DNA from: CBDFHB01 sp965250115
Lineage (GTDB): Bacteria; Acidobacteriota; Vicinamibacteria; Marinacidobacterales; SMYC01
Length of the DNA: 64,000 bases
Assembly: GCA_965250115.1 (NCBI GenBank)
Contig: CBDFNJ010000002.1
Span: 496,001-560,000, forward strand
Direction: 5' to 3'
Positions within the stretch are counted from its first letter, which is position 1. Each line of letters opens with the position of its first letter. Below the pieces are notes generated by a model. The model was not told the DNA's origin, made no database searches, and saw only the letters and a list, made by a program, of their open reading frames with translations. A program made the translations under genes and the position numbers. Positions 8,730 through 16,869 of the stretch are shown here, in pieces.

Positions 8730-9008
8730 TTAGAGGATGACTTTTCGCTCCCGGGCCAGTTTCTTCTTGATCATCTTGAACATCTCGCGGTATTCGACGT
8801 TGGTGCGACGCATCTCTTCGGCATGCTCGGTCAAGATTTCCCGGACCTCGTCGTTCAGTCGGTCCTCAACGAGGAGCTCCTCGGTCATGATGCCGATAAT
8901 GGCCTGCATCGTATGATTCTGGTCCTCCGCGTCGACGAGCTCTTTGTCCTGTAGCTCCTTGGTGATGCGGTACGCGATAAATTCGACCTGATTCCTCGTC
9001 AGCCTCAT
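8730..9008 (-). CDS. DUF507 family protein, paralogue
   Basis: A 92-residue protein, first gene of a two-gene DUF507 operon. It begins MRLTRNQVEFIAYRITKEL, parallel to the neighbour's MRLSNAKINHLANLIMDYL, and has the same pattern of acidic helices ending in a basic tail (KKKLARERKVIL). The two are diverged paralogues. Function unknown. Confidence 0.83.
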   Translation of the reverse strand: MRLTRNQVEFIAYRITKELQDKELVDAEDQNHTMQAIIGIMTEELLVEDRLNDEVREILTEHAEEMRRTNVEYREMFKMIKKKLARERKVIL

Positions 9009-9218
9009 AGAACAGAAAAGCGTATCACACGGCCCGGCCGAACCTCAAGAAAAGCTGGAGGTTTTTATGCGGTTCAGCCCGTTAATGCTCGCTTTGATGC
9101 TCCACGCCGTCCACGGATGGGCCCTTCGACACCGAGCATTGACAAGCCGCTCGGAGCGTCGCTATACTCGATTGCTTTCCAGCAGGGTGGGCCCGACGGG
9201 TGCACCCTACGCCCGAGC

Positions 9219-9295
9219 GGGGTCGTAGTTCAGCTGGTTAGAACGCCGGCCTGTCACGCCGGAGGTCGCGAGTTCGAATCTCGTCGGCCCCGCCA
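9219..9295 (+). tRNA. tRNA-Asp (anticodon GTC) with encoded CCA
   Basis: A 77-base cloverleaf: acceptor GGGGTCG pairs with CGGCCCC, the anticodon stem CCGGC/GCCGG holds loop CTGTCAC with anticodon GTC at 9253-9255, the T arm contains GTTCGAATC, and discriminator G is followed by CCA. It marks the border between the conserved left side and the insertion-sequence-rich right side. Confidence 0.97.
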
Positions 9296-9347
9296 CCGTT
9301 TTTCCAGTGGCGTTGTCACTCTCGTAGCAGCTCATCAACGCGACCGC

Positions 9348-9417
9348 GAGATGTGAGCGCGCGTAGCGCGCTCACATCTCAGGCATCTTTGCAGTTCCGG
9401 CCGCGCGTAGCGCGGCC
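9348..9417. repeat. Two perfect GTA-loop hairpins downstream of tRNA-Asp
   Basis: The first has 15-bp perfect arms (9348-9362 and 9366-9380) around the loop GTA; the second has 8-bp arms GGCCGCGC/GCGCGGCC (9399-9406, 9410-9417) around the same loop. Both share GCGCGTAGCGC at the tip. Neither is followed by a T run, so they are not classical terminators. The rest of 9296-9531 has no gene. Confidence 0.75.
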
Positions 9418-9531
9418 TAGCGCTCCGCTCGACTTCGCTCGCTGCGCAAGGCGGCGAAGGAGCCCTGTTTTTGTCCACTCGGCCTGGCCCATTTCGCTCA
9501 TCTAAAATGGCCCACCTTAAGTTATTGGGGT

Positions 9532-9889
9532 CTACGCGGATTCGTGTGGGTTGAAAACTGCATTTCTGGGTAATGGCGGAAGGAAAGCCGCCACGATCTT
9601 CAGCTTGAGATATTCCTCGTCGCGATAGCCGTAGGCGCGTCGTTGCAGAACACGGATTTTGTTGTTGACCCCTTCAACTAGGCCGAGACTGACTTTGTTC
9701 TCCGGATGACAGTAGGAGGCGATACCATCCCAATGGGACTCAATCATACCGGCGAACTTCTGGTACGGATGCAGGCGTTGCCATTTGAGGCTGTCTTTCC
9801 AACGAGTGAAAAAGGCGCGAGCGCCGCGTTCGGTGCGGTAATCCCAGAGTTGCCCGAAGGCCTCTTTCAAAATATAGGCGGTGTTCAGG
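9532..9889 (-). pseudogene. ISL3-family transposase, C-terminal fragment
   Basis: About 118 codons of a DDE transposase of the ISL3 (IS204/IS1001/IS1165) type. The tail FAGMIESHWDGIASYCHP followed by SLGLVEGVNNKIRVLQ and RRAYGYRDEEYLKLKI is diagnostic. The N-terminal part is missing because an IS903-like element starts at 9890. A 45-base piece of the same gene recurs at 22076-22121. Confidence 0.85.
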
Positions 9890-10976
9890 TGCCTTGGTGC
9901 ACAACTCGCGATCTCGGTCCACAATTGTCCTGTACTCACGGATTCGAGGTTCCCCATGAGCATTTTCAAACGCACTCAGCGGAAGTATGTGAAGAAGGCC
10001 TATCGCGTGAGGAATTGGCGTGAATATGAGGCGGGTCTACGCAACCGTGGGAGCCTGACCGTCTGGATCTCGCTCACCGCCGGCAAGCTTGTGAACTGGG
10101 ACGCGCCCCGGCCGAGGAGGAGGAAACCGGGCCGTCAACGCAAGTACTCGAACCACGCCATCGAGACGGCTGTCACCCTGGGCATGGTGTTTCATCTGTC
10201 ATCTAGGCAGAGCGAGGGATTGCTGCGGTCGTTGTTCGCTCTGATGAAGCTAGACAATGATGTGCCCGATCACACTACGATTTCGAGGCGCAAGGCGAAG
10301 CTGGGTAAGGTCCCCTTCTACCAAGACAAGCAGAAGACGCCGTTGCACATCTTGATCGACAGCAGCGGTCTCGCTGTCCACGCCGGCCAGCTGCGCAGAG
10401 CACCAAAGAGCAGGGACTATCGCAAGCTCCATCTGTGTGTCGACGAGCAGACTGGCGAAGTCGTCGCCGGCGAGCTGACGAGCAAAAGAGCCCGCGATTC
10501 ATCGCGGGTTGCATCGCTTGTCGGACAGATCGACAGTCCCATCTCATCGGCCAGAGCTGACACCGCATACGACGCCAGCGGCGTCTATGAGGCGATCGAG
10601 AATCACAGCGCTCATCGCTCGCCGAGGGTGCTGATACCGCCGCGCAAGGGCGCCCAGCTCGCATCGGGGCCGGCGAGCAGCCGACAGCGCAATCGCAACA
10701 TTGCAGCACAAGCTCGGCTCGGCAAACGAAAGTGGCACACAGAATCGGGCTACAGCAACCGGAGCAAAGTCGAGACAACGTTCCATCGCTACAAGGCTAT
10801 CGTGGGCTCAGCGATGCGAGCGAGAGGGTTGGCGGCACAGAGAGTCGAGGCAAGGATCGGGTGCAAGATTCTCAACACGATGACGGCGCTCGGGATGCCT
10901 GATAGCGAGATGATCGGATGATGGGAGTCGGGGCCAAGCGAGCTATCGGCCTCTATCGGAGTTGTGCACCAAGGCA
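9890..10976 (+). mobile_element. IS5-family (IS903-like) element, copy 1
   Basis: A 1087-bp element bounded by 18-bp perfect inverted repeats starting TGCCTTGGTGCACAACTC, carrying one transposase gene. The second copy at 33112-34198 is the same length and differs at only a few bases. No direct target duplication is visible at either copy, and the flanks are unrelated sequences (ISL3 remnant left, integrase remnant right). Confidence 0.85.
9956..10921 (+). CDS. IS5-family (IS903-like) transposase
   Basis: DDE transposase of 321 residues that moves the surrounding element. It begins MSIFKRTQRKYVKKAY after a short leader, has the IS903-group segment RGSLTVWISLTAGK near residue 31, HILIDSSGLAVH (first D) near 140, RADTAYDASGVYEAI (second D), and KRKWHTESGYSNRSKVETTFHRYK (the E). 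An ATG at 9956 fits the second copy and the family. It appears intact. Confidence 0.88.
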   Translation: MSIFKRTQRKYVKKAYRVRNWREYEAGLRNRGSLTVWISLTAGKLVNWDAPRPRRRKPGRQRKYSNHAIETAVTLGMVFHLSSRQSEGLLRSLFALMKLDNDVPDHTTISRRKAKLGKVPFYQDKQKTPLHILIDSSGLAVHAGQLRRAPKSRDYRKLHLCVDEQTGEVVAGELTSKRARDSSRVASLVGQIDSPISSARADTAYDASGVYEAIENHSAHRSPRVLIPPRKGAQLASGPASSRQRNRNIAAQARLGKRKWHTESGYSNRSKVETTFHRYKAIVGSAMRARGLAAQRVEARIGCKILNTMTALGMPDSEMIG

Positions 10977-10977
10977 G

Positions 10978-11132
10978 CAGCTCGCCGTCCTCCGCCGTTC
11001 GGTGAAACGGCCGCGGCTCTCGAACGTCGACCGCGGGTTTTGGGTAACTGTAGAGCCTAAGGGCCCTTGGCCCAGTCGCTAAGCTGCTGATTTATGGTCT
11101 ATTTCAAAAGGGCTGAGTTTTGGCACAGGACG
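10978..11132. repeat. Remnant of composite D/B element (integrase piece plus B terminal repeat)
   Basis: The left part encodes LAVLRRSVKRPRLSNVDR, the N-terminal region of an integrase-core transposase; the right part ends with the family B terminal repeat reading CCGAGTTTTGGCACAGGACG-like sequence. The same junction occurs whole at 41293-41598, so this is its right half, cut by the IS903-like copy 1. Confidence 0.7.
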
Positions 11133-11187
11133 CGGTCAATGACAGAGTGGCGTCCGTGCACGACGGCATCGCAGGTGAGGTCGATGC

Positions 11188-11976
11188 TCACCTGTTCATC
11201 GCGCTGTCGTTCCACCGCCGCTGATAGGTGTCCCACATTGCCTCAAAGGCATCTGTGATCTGCATCAGAACCGCGGGTGCATTCTTTGCGCCGTCCTTGA
11301 AGGACGCACCCGACAGGTAGCAAGCGGCTTCGTCGATAAATAAGTACCGATCATGCAGTCCGTCCGACACACGCACGGCAACGGGTCTGCCGGACTGTTG
11401 CGCGAAGGAGTCGACGGCCGGCAGCAGTGTGGCTCGTTTCTTCGGGCCTCCAAGAAGGCGAATAGATACCCCTTCCGCGACGTACGGGAGATATCGGGAG
11501 ACGAACTCTGCGTCGAGGTACGGATCGACGAAAAACACATCGGTCCTGGCGGTCTCGATCACCTTTCGCAACTCGTCGAAGTACTCGAAGACCTGCCCCT
11601 CCGCGACTACCACACTGCCGCGACCCAGTTCCGCGCGGAGGTCCGACTTTGCCTGCTGCAAGATGAGCTTGAGAGTGGCGAGAGCCTCGTTGCAGAAAAC
11701 GTAACCGTCAAACGGAATATTCTTCAGGACAGAACTAACCCTTGGCGTGTACGCGATGTCCCAGCGCTTTATCGCTGCCGCTGCTCTCCCGAGCCAAGCC
11801 AAGTGCTTGTCGCTTTCACTGTCGCTTACGAATTCCTCTATCGTCGGCGCCATACGAAGGATGTCCTCGACCTCGGGGAGTAGACGTTCCGCCTGTGCTC
11901 GAGTGAGCCTAAGATTCAAGCGGGGATTCGCTTCCAGCAGTTCCTGAATGGCCTTTCCTGGCTCGCGGTTTTCCAT
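11188..11976 (-). CDS. Phospholipase D-like (MIT-C type) domain protein
   Basis: A 262-residue soluble protein. The N-terminal half is helical without a recognised domain. The C-terminal half (about residues 145-255) looks like a single PLD-like domain: VFFVDPYLDAEFVSRYLPYV, RLLGG, and then LHDRYLFIDEAACYLSGASF, in which H-D-R replaces a full HxK motif, as in MIT-C-like members. Good GGAGG spacing supports ATG 11976. Such single-domain PLD-like proteins are often accessory parts of defence or signalling loci, but no partner survives here. Function not assigned. Confidence 0.6.
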   Translation of the reverse strand: MENREPGKAIQELLEANPRLNLRLTRAQAERLLPEVEDILRMAPTIEEFVSDSESDKHLAWLGRAAAAIKRWDIAYTPRVSSVLKNIPFDGYVFCNEALATLKLILQQAKSDLRAELGRGSVVVAEGQVFEYFDELRKVIETARTDVFFVDPYLDAEFVSRYLPYVAEGVSIRLLGGPKKRATLLPAVDSFAQQSGRPVAVRVSDGLHDRYLFIDEAACYLSGASFKDGAKNAPAVLMQITDAFEAMWDTYQRRWNDSAMNR

Positions 11977-12173
11977 TGATCCCTCCGGCGGAAGCTGCGC
12001 TCTGAGGCGCGCTGGCGACAGCCGAATTCTCCCACGCGGGTGCGCTCACGTTCAAACAGCGACTGCGAACGCGCGTGATCCCAGAACAAGGTCGAGGCGG
12101 CGGCGTTGGCTGATGGACAACTGGGCGGCGCACCTGGATGGCGAGGGCCGGTGATGCGGCGCAGCGCGATACG

Positions 12174-12289
12174 CGTCTGGTCAAAATACTCGAACGCCCA
12201 GCGGGTCAGCAGTTTGCACCTTTCCAAAGGCTGCTTGAATCCGCCATCGCGGTCGGATACGTATTCCCGTCCTGTGCCAAAACTCGGCT
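12174..12289 (-). repeat. Copy of the 140-bp repeat unit followed by a family B end
   Basis: About 94 bases match, in reverse, the unit found twice in tandem at 32301-32580 (encoded peptide CKLLTRWAFEYFDQT). A family B terminus CGTCCTGTGCCAAAACTCGG begins at 12268. The surrounding region 11977-12489 has no gene that I can support. Confidence 0.6.
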
Positions 12290-12489
12290 GTCCCTTCCAT
12301 AAACTCGAGCTGTATGGGATTGGCGAACTTCCTGCAACCAGGATGCTTTGGTCGTCTTCATGTAGGACGTTTTAAGAGCCGGCGTCGGCTCTACTCAGGG
12401 GTAGAGGTGTAAGCTGGTGCGAAGTCCGGCAGCCGTTCCGAGCGGGTCGGCTCAAGCAGCGCGTCGAGTATAATTTTGCGGAAGCACCG

Positions 12490-13255
12490 TTATTCGGCCG
12501 TCACGATCCTCTCCGGCAGCTCTAAGGGAGCTGGCTCGGACGCAAAGGTCAGCTTGCCGTCATCCACGTCAACGAGCAGTGTCTGGCGCCCTCACTGAGC
12601 TCGAACGGGATGTTCTTGTCGGCGAGGCGCCGCTCGAGCCGCCTCAGCTGAATGTCCACGATGGATACCAGCTGCTCGCGATCGAGCGCGTGAAAGACGA
12701 CGACCTCATCGACGCGGTTCAAGAACTCCGGGCGGAACGCCTGCTTGAGCTGACGTGTCACCTCTGCCTTCATTGACTCGTAGGCATCGGCATCCGTCGA
12801 GCCTTCGAATCCGAGGATATCGGAGTTCCCGATGTTCGAGGTCATGATGAGTACAGTGTTGCGAAAGTCGACCGCGCGCCCTTGCGAGTCTGTCAAGCGA
12901 CCCTCGTCGAGAATCTGTAGGAGAAGGTTGAATACGTCCGGATGCGCTTTCTCGATCTCGTCAAACAATACGACGGAGAACGGCTTGCGCCGGATGGCTT
13001 CGGTGAGTTGGCCTCCTTCTTCGTAGCCCACATAGCCCGGCGGAGCACCAATGAGCCGTGCGACCGCATGTTTCTCCATGTACTCACTCATGTCGATCCG
13101 GATGAGCGATTTCTCGTCGTTGAAAAGATACGCAGCCAGCGTGCGCGCCAGTTCCGTCTTCCCCACGCCGGTGGGACCGAGAAAAATGAAGCTCCCGATG
13201 GGACGGTTGGGGTCCTGGATGCCGGCGCGTGCCCGAACGACTGCGTCCGACACGG
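12490..13255 (-). pseudogene. clpB: ClpB second AAA+ domain, truncated and frameshifted
   Basis: Remnant of the ClpB disaggregase covering most of the D2 ATPase domain: Walker A LGPTGVGKTELAR, IGAPPGYVGYEEGGQ, Walker B VVLFDEIEKAH, sensor TSNIG and arginine finger region FRPEFLNRVDE. The first about 570 residues are missing because a family D terminus abuts at 13256. Near position 12590 the frame is lost: one frame gives SEGARHCSLTWMTAS, while the next frame reads QTLLVDVDDGKLTFASEP and ends at a stop at 12490, as in ClpB. Not functional. Confidence 0.9.
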
Positions 13256-13280
13256 TGTGCCTTCTATTTATTCATCCGCG
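13256..13280 (+). repeat. Family D terminal repeat, solo
   Basis: TGTGCCTTCTATTTATTCAT plus CCGCG, the end of family D elements, sits exactly at the junction between the clpB fragment and an integrase fragment. Confidence 0.75.
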
Positions 13281-13282
13281 TG

Positions 13283-13431
13283 ATGGATATCACGGATATA
13301 CTCAGCCAGAACGTGCCCCTGGAGGACGTGCAGTATCTGGCCGGACACTCCAACCCCTCGGGCCACACAGTTCTATGACCGGCGTAGACAGCACGTCACT
13401 CGCAAACATCGTGGAGCGTGTCTCGATATGA
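13283..13431 (+). pseudogene. Tyrosine recombinase (phage integrase), C-terminal remnant
   Basis: One frame reads TDILSQNVPLEDVQYLAGHS, the conserved region before the catalytic tyrosine of XerC/IntI-like integrases; the continuation QFYDRRRQHVT and then NIVERVSI appear in other frames. It is a frameshifted 3' end of an integrase gene, possibly the recombinase that once moved an island here. Confidence 0.7.
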
Positions 13432-13991
13432 AAGAAGGACCAGGGAAGAGAGACATCCTTTCGAGGCCTGCTAGCAAGAAATCCGCTGCACGGCCTCGTT
13501 CGGCTCCCCGCAATGAACCCAAGCCGGTGCCGGTTCCTCTGCCCGAAGGTGTCCGCCACCAGCGTGTGGGTGAAACGACGGAACGTTCCACGCCCGCGCA
13601 TCTCAAGAAACTTAAGCAACTCTTCGAGGCGGCCCCGATCAGCCGCTATCTGGGCATGACACTCAGATATTGCGAGAACGGCGTGGCGCGCGTGCGTTTG
13701 CCGTTTCGGGCCGAGTTCGAAGAAAGGCATGGCGTCATCCACGGGGGTCTCATCGGTCTGCTGGCGGACACGGCGGGTAACTTCGCGGTGGGTTCGGTCT
13801 CGCCGGGCTCCACGGTCAAGACGGTGGAGTTCAAGATGAGCTTGCTGGCGGGAGTCCAGGAAGACCTGCTCGCCACCGGAGAGGTCGTCCGCAAGGGACG
13901 CACGCTCGCCACCTGCCGGCTCGAGGTCGTTGGGGGCAACGACCATGTGGTGGCCATCGGGCTGGCCACTTATTCCCTCCAGGCTGTTTAG
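13428..13991 (+). CDS. PaaI-family hotdog thioesterase
   Basis: Acyl-CoA thioesterase-like protein of 187 residues. The hotdog domain occupies about residues 58-185: SRYLGMTLRYCENGVARVRLP, the catalytic loop RHGVIHGGLIGLLADTAGNFAV, and LATGEVVRKGRTLATCRLEV. The first 57 residues are basic and proline-rich and are not part of the fold; a start nearer the domain is possible but no better-placed ATG is visible. The substrate acyl-CoA is unknown. Its 5' end overlaps the integrase remnant. Confidence 0.85.
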   Translation: MKEGPGKRDILSRPASKKSAARPRSAPRNEPKPVPVPLPEGVRHQRVGETTERSTPAHLKKLKQLFEAAPISRYLGMTLRYCENGVARVRLPFRAEFEERHGVIHGGLIGLLADTAGNFAVGSVSPGSTVKTVEFKMSLLAGVQEDLLATGEVVRKGRTLATCRLEVVGGNDHVVAIGLATYSLQAV

Positions 13992-14024
13992 CCATCTGCA
14001 CCTGCTTGTTGCAGCCCAGGCGGG

Positions 14025-14056
14025 TCTTGAGTGCGTTTGTGTTTTTGGACACGACG
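14025..14056 (+). repeat. Family C terminal repeat, solo
   Basis: Right end of a family C element ending TTTTTGGACACGACG. It separates the thioesterase from a recombinase fragment. Confidence 0.7.
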
Positions 14057-14078
14057 GGGTCGTACGGACACGCCCGGG

Positions 14079-14144
14079 AGCTTGGCGCTGGCTGCGCACG
14101 TCCTGCTGCGCGGTCGAGACCCTCAAATAGGCGATGGTTTTCAC
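14079..14144 (-). pseudogene. Serine recombinase (resolvase), N-terminal fragment
   Basis: Twenty-two codons from a GTG read VKTIAYLRVSTAQQDVRSQR, the start of a resolvase/invertase catalytic domain including the active-site serine in RVST. The rest is lost at the adjacent family C end. Bases 14145-14280 hold nothing recognisable. Confidence 0.75.
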
Positions 14145-14330
14145 AGCCTGACCATGGAATACGGCTTCGGGCATTTTATCTCACAGATATGGAACATGGA
14201 ATGCGTCGCGTTCCATACCACTAAACTGTCCGGTCAGAACATCCGTTTGTTCCTGACAGAACCCTGCCGGTCTCTGGATTTGAACCGCCCCGGGTTTCCC
14301 GGAGACTCCAACTCTTGAGAGGATGGAGTC

Positions 14331-14651
14331 ATGACAAGACGAAGCAGGTATTCACCGGAGATGAAAGAGCGCGCAGTGCGGATGGTTTTCGACCAGCAGG
14401 CTCAGCACGAATCCCAGTGGTCAGCGATCTCATCGATTGCGTCGAAGATTGACTGTACGCGGGAAACGCTACGCACGTGGGTGCGGCGAGCAGAGCGTGA
14501 TGCTGGGAAACGAGCGGGACTGACGACGGACGAGCGTCAGCGGCTGAAGGAGCTTGAGCGAGAGAACCGTGAGCTAAAGCGGGCGAACGAGATCCTTCGC
14601 AAGGCGTCGGCGTTTTTCGCCCAGGCGGAGCTCGACCGCCGACCGAGGTGA
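14331..14651 (+). CDS. IS3-family transposase OrfA
   Basis: Helix-turn-helix protein of 106 residues that helps recognise the element ends: RRSRYSPEMKERAVRMVFD, SIASKIDCTRETLRTWVRRAE, then a leucine-zipper-like coiled coil LKELERENRELKRANEILRK. Its stop overlaps the orfB start (GTGA) in the -1 frame. Confidence 0.93.
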   Translation: MTRRSRYSPEMKERAVRMVFDQQAQHESQWSAISSIASKIDCTRETLRTWVRRAERDAGKRAGLTTDERQRLKELERENRELKRANEILRKASAFFAQAELDRRPR

Positions 14652-15565
14652 ATGTGTTGTTCGTGGACGCGAACCGTGAAAATTACGGGGTCGAGCCGAT
14701 CTGCCGGATGCTTCCGATCGCCCCGTCGACCTATTACGAGCAGAAAGCGAGAGAGAAGGACCCAAGCCGCCAGCCAGCGAGAGCGAAGCGCGACGTCCAA
14801 CTCCGCGGCGAGATTCGTCGTGTACGGCAAGAGAACTTTGACGTGTATGGCGTGCGCAAGGTCTGGCGTCAACTGTGCCGTGAGGGCCGCGACGTGGCTC
14901 GATGCACGGTGGCCCGTCTGATGCGTGAAATGGGTCTCCAGGGCGCGGTCCGTGGACGTCGATTCAAGACGACGAAGCCGGATTCGAGCGGCGCTCGCCC
15001 GATGGACCTCGTGGAGCGCGACTTCAACGCCACACGCCCGAACGAGCTCTGGGTCTCGGACCTGACCTACATTGCCACGTGGCGCGGCTTCGTGTATGTC
15101 GCCTTCGTCATCGACGTCTTCGCTCGACTCATCGTCGGTTGGCGAGCGACGACATCGTTGACTGCCGGCATCGCTCTCGATGCGTTGGAGCAGGCGCTGC
15201 ACGAGCGCCGACTAAACCCAGAAGATCCATTGGTGCATCACAGCGATCGCGGCGTGCAGTACGTCTCGATCCGTTACACCGAGCGGCTCGCCGAGGCGGG
15301 TATTGAGCCGTCCGTCGGCAGCCGAGGCGACTCTTACGATAACGCTTTGGCTGAATCCATCATCGGCCTCTACAAGACCGAGGTGATCCGTCGACGCGGG
15401 CCCTGGCGTGGTCTCGAAGACGTTGAGTTCGCCACCCTCGAGTGGGTCCATTGGTACAACACGCAACGACTCTTGGATCCGATCGGAAATGTCTCCCCCG
15501 TCGAGTACGAGATGAACTACTATCGGTCGCAGGAAGGCTCGCTAGAGATGGCGAGACTCAACTAA
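14648..15565 (+). CDS. IS3-family transposase OrfB (rve integrase core)
   Basis: Catalytic DDE subunit of 305 residues. HTH_21 region YGVRKVWRQL, first Asp in NELWVSDLTYIATWRGF, second in VHHSDRGVQYVS, and Glu in SYDNALAESIIGLYKTEVI. The GTG start overlaps the orfA stop; a -1 frameshift to make OrfAB is usual in the family, but no strong slippery heptamer is obvious, so coupling through GTGA is also possible. Confidence 0.94.
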   Translation: MNVLFVDANRENYGVEPICRMLPIAPSTYYEQKAREKDPSRQPARAKRDVQLRGEIRRVRQENFDVYGVRKVWRQLCREGRDVARCTVARLMREMGLQGAVRGRRFKTTKPDSSGARPMDLVERDFNATRPNELWVSDLTYIATWRGFVYVAFVIDVFARLIVGWRATTSLTAGIALDALEQALHERRLNPEDPLVHHSDRGVQYVSIRYTERLAEAGIEPSVGSRGDSYDNALAESIIGLYKTEVIRRRGPWRGLEDVEFATLEWVHWYNTQRLLDPIGNVSPVEYEMNYYRSQEGSLEMARLN

Positions 15566-15595
15566 AACAGTCTCCGGGAAACCCGGGGCGGTTCA

Positions 15596-15680
15596 GAAAT
15601 CGATAGCCGTGGTAGCTTGGCGCATCGGTCTTCATTCGACCATTCTGTCAGTCACCACCTCAACTTAACAATACGTGTCG
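15596..15680 (-). repeat. IS6-type element end fragment
   Basis: Matches in reverse the left end and first codons (MKTDAPSYHGYRF) of the IS6 element at 41738-42545, including the terminus ending AACAATACG. Confidence 0.7.
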
Positions 15681-15683
15681 GGC

Positions 15684-16025
15684 TTATGCTTCGATACTGA
15701 GCCTGCCCTGTCGCTGTGAACGGGGCTCTCGAATGACGATTTCCACATCACGCCCAAGTGCCGTCAACAGGCGTAGGAGGCGCTCAATGGAATACTTCCG
15801 AAAGCTTCCCCGTAGGAGGCGCGAAACATCAGGTTGGGACAGTCCAAGCAACTTCGCCGCCTCTACCTGCTTGAATCCGCGCTGACGAACGATCTTGTCA
15901 ATACGGGTGACGAGTTCTGCTTTTAACAGGTGAGCCTCGGCGTCAGGACGCCCCAGGTCCGCGAACACGTTGCCGCTGCCACGTTCGATCTTCTTTTTTC
16001 CGTATTCATTTTTTTCTATCTTCAT
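15684..16025 (-). CDS. XRE-family antitoxin of a toxin-first HigBA-like module
   Basis: DNA-binding antitoxin of 113 residues. After GSGNVFADLGRPDAEAHLLKAEL comes a helix-turn-helix KQVEAAKLLGLSQPDVSRLLRG (about residues 55-77) and a YSIERLLRLLTALGRDVEIVIR tail, the usual layout of antitoxins paired with Gp49-like toxins. It would neutralise the toxin encoded just upstream and repress the shared promoter. The genes overlap by 20 bases. Confidence 0.87.
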   Translation of the reverse strand: MKIEKNEYGKKKIERGSGNVFADLGRPDAEAHLLKAELVTRIDKIVRQRGFKQVEAAKLLGLSQPDVSRLLRGSFRKYSIERLLRLLTALGRDVEIVIREPRSQRQGRLSIEA

Positions 16026-16428
16026 TGGCTTTTTCTGCTTTTATTCTTGTTTTTGCTGTGTAGTGTTGCTCCGCTGCCTTCAGCCTGTCCTTGACCAGAT
16101 CGATCTCCTGCTTTGGTGTCGCGATGCCCCGCCTGGCTTTCTTTTGGAAGGCATGCAGGACATAAACGGCGGCCTTGAACCGCACCGTGTACACCACCCG
16201 GTAGGTATCGCCGTCGTGACGTGAGACGACCTCTAGGACATGGGCCCCCAACCCCTTGAGCGGTTTGGCGTCGCGGTGTTTGAGTCCGGCCTGGGCCTGA
16301 TATAGAGCAAAGCCGGCCTGATCCTGCACGACAGCTGGAAACTTCTTCAGGTCTCCCTTGCTTGAGCCGACCCATTCGACAGGCTTCAGCACCTCTTTGG
16401 GCATATCAAAATATAGCGGTTTATCCAT
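16006..16428 (-). CDS. RelE/HigB (phage Gp49-like) toxin
   Basis: Predicted ribosome-dependent mRNA interferase, first gene of a toxin-antitoxin pair. I start at ATG 16428 (140 residues, MDKPLYFDMPKE); the open frame runs 66 bases further up into a family B MITE. Family segments: LKKFPAVVQDQAGFALYQAQ, VLEVVSRHDGDTYRVVYTVRF and AVYVLHAFQKKARRGIATPK with the basic catalytic face. It has a lysine-rich tail (KANEDRKK). Confidence 0.85.
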   Translation of the reverse strand: MDKPLYFDMPKEVLKPVEWVGSSKGDLKKFPAVVQDQAGFALYQAQAGLKHRDAKPLKGLGAHVLEVVSRHDGDTYRVVYTVRFKAAVYVLHAFQKKARRGIATPKQEIDLVKDRLKAAEQHYTAKTRIKAEKANEDRKK

Positions 16429-16481
16429 ATTTGCTGCAAGCGTCATTCTGACGCCAGGTGCGCCAATGCAGCTTGCAACCC

Positions 16482-16616
16482 CGTCCTGTGCCAAAACTCG
16501 GCTCTTTTGAAATAGGCTTACAAATCAGCAACTTAGTGTCTGTGTTTGCGACATCCCCAAGGGCCGTAGACCGGCGCTTGGGGATGTCGTGGCTGTCCGA
16601 GTTTTGGCACAGGACG
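16482..16616 (+). mobile_element. Family B MITE, complete, 135 bp
   Basis: Bounded by 20-bp perfect inverted repeats (CGTCCTGTGCCAAAACTCGG at the left). It keeps the outer part of the family B end and adds an internal hairpin whose arms read CATCCCCAAG and CTTGGGGATG. It abuts the 5' side of the toxin gene and may carry part of its promoter region. Confidence 0.8.
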
Positions 16617-16617
16617 G

Positions 16618-16737
16618 GGAACTCGAATCGCCGACATCGCCTCCGACCCCCAGATCAGGGGCTCGCCACGGGTTGATGACGATCGAAATGGCCCCGGCGT
16701 GACGATCTTGAGTTCGTTTGTGTTTTTGGACACGACG
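16618..16737 (+). repeat. Family C right-end repeat
   Basis: About 120 bases, GAATCGCCGACATCGCCTCC to TTTTTGGACACGACG, found again near 57293-57412, 58917-59039 and 62498-62620. The next 110 bases (to about 16850) resemble the interior of the family C MITE. Confidence 0.7.
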
Positions 16738-16869
16738 GGACTCTGTTCTCCTCAAGCAAGTAGACGATAGCCGCCTGTTGGTCACGGTGGCCCCAACACC
16801 AACCATGTCAAAGGCTGGATCGGCGTCCTCATGAGGACGGGCACGAAACCGGAATCTAGAGCGTTTCGG

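Larger units (their letters stand above)
14281..15595 (+). mobile_element. IS3-family element, intact copy
   Basis: A 1315-bp element with 27-bp perfect inverted repeats (14281-14307 and 15569-15595, starting TGAACCGCCCCGGG) and the two-gene orfA/orfB layout of the IS3 family. A 5' half copy is at 21263-21886 and an end remnant at 48516-48594. No obvious target duplication. Confidence 0.92.

Noticed and set aside
9348..9380. Rho-independent terminator of tRNA-Asp
   Set aside because: The stem is perfect, but there is no T run after it on either strand close enough.
9348..9417. CRISPR array
   Set aside because: Only two unequal hairpins, no regular spacers; the window has no cas genes and its other repeats are element ends.
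12376..12489. Group II intron-like fragment
   Set aside because: A few bases resemble an intron 3' domain, but there is no domain V hairpin or reverse transcriptase sequence to support it.
13302..14174. 290-codon minus frame over the thioesterase
   Set aside because: Only its first about 30 codons (resolvase start) are real; the remainder is antisense to the thioesterase.
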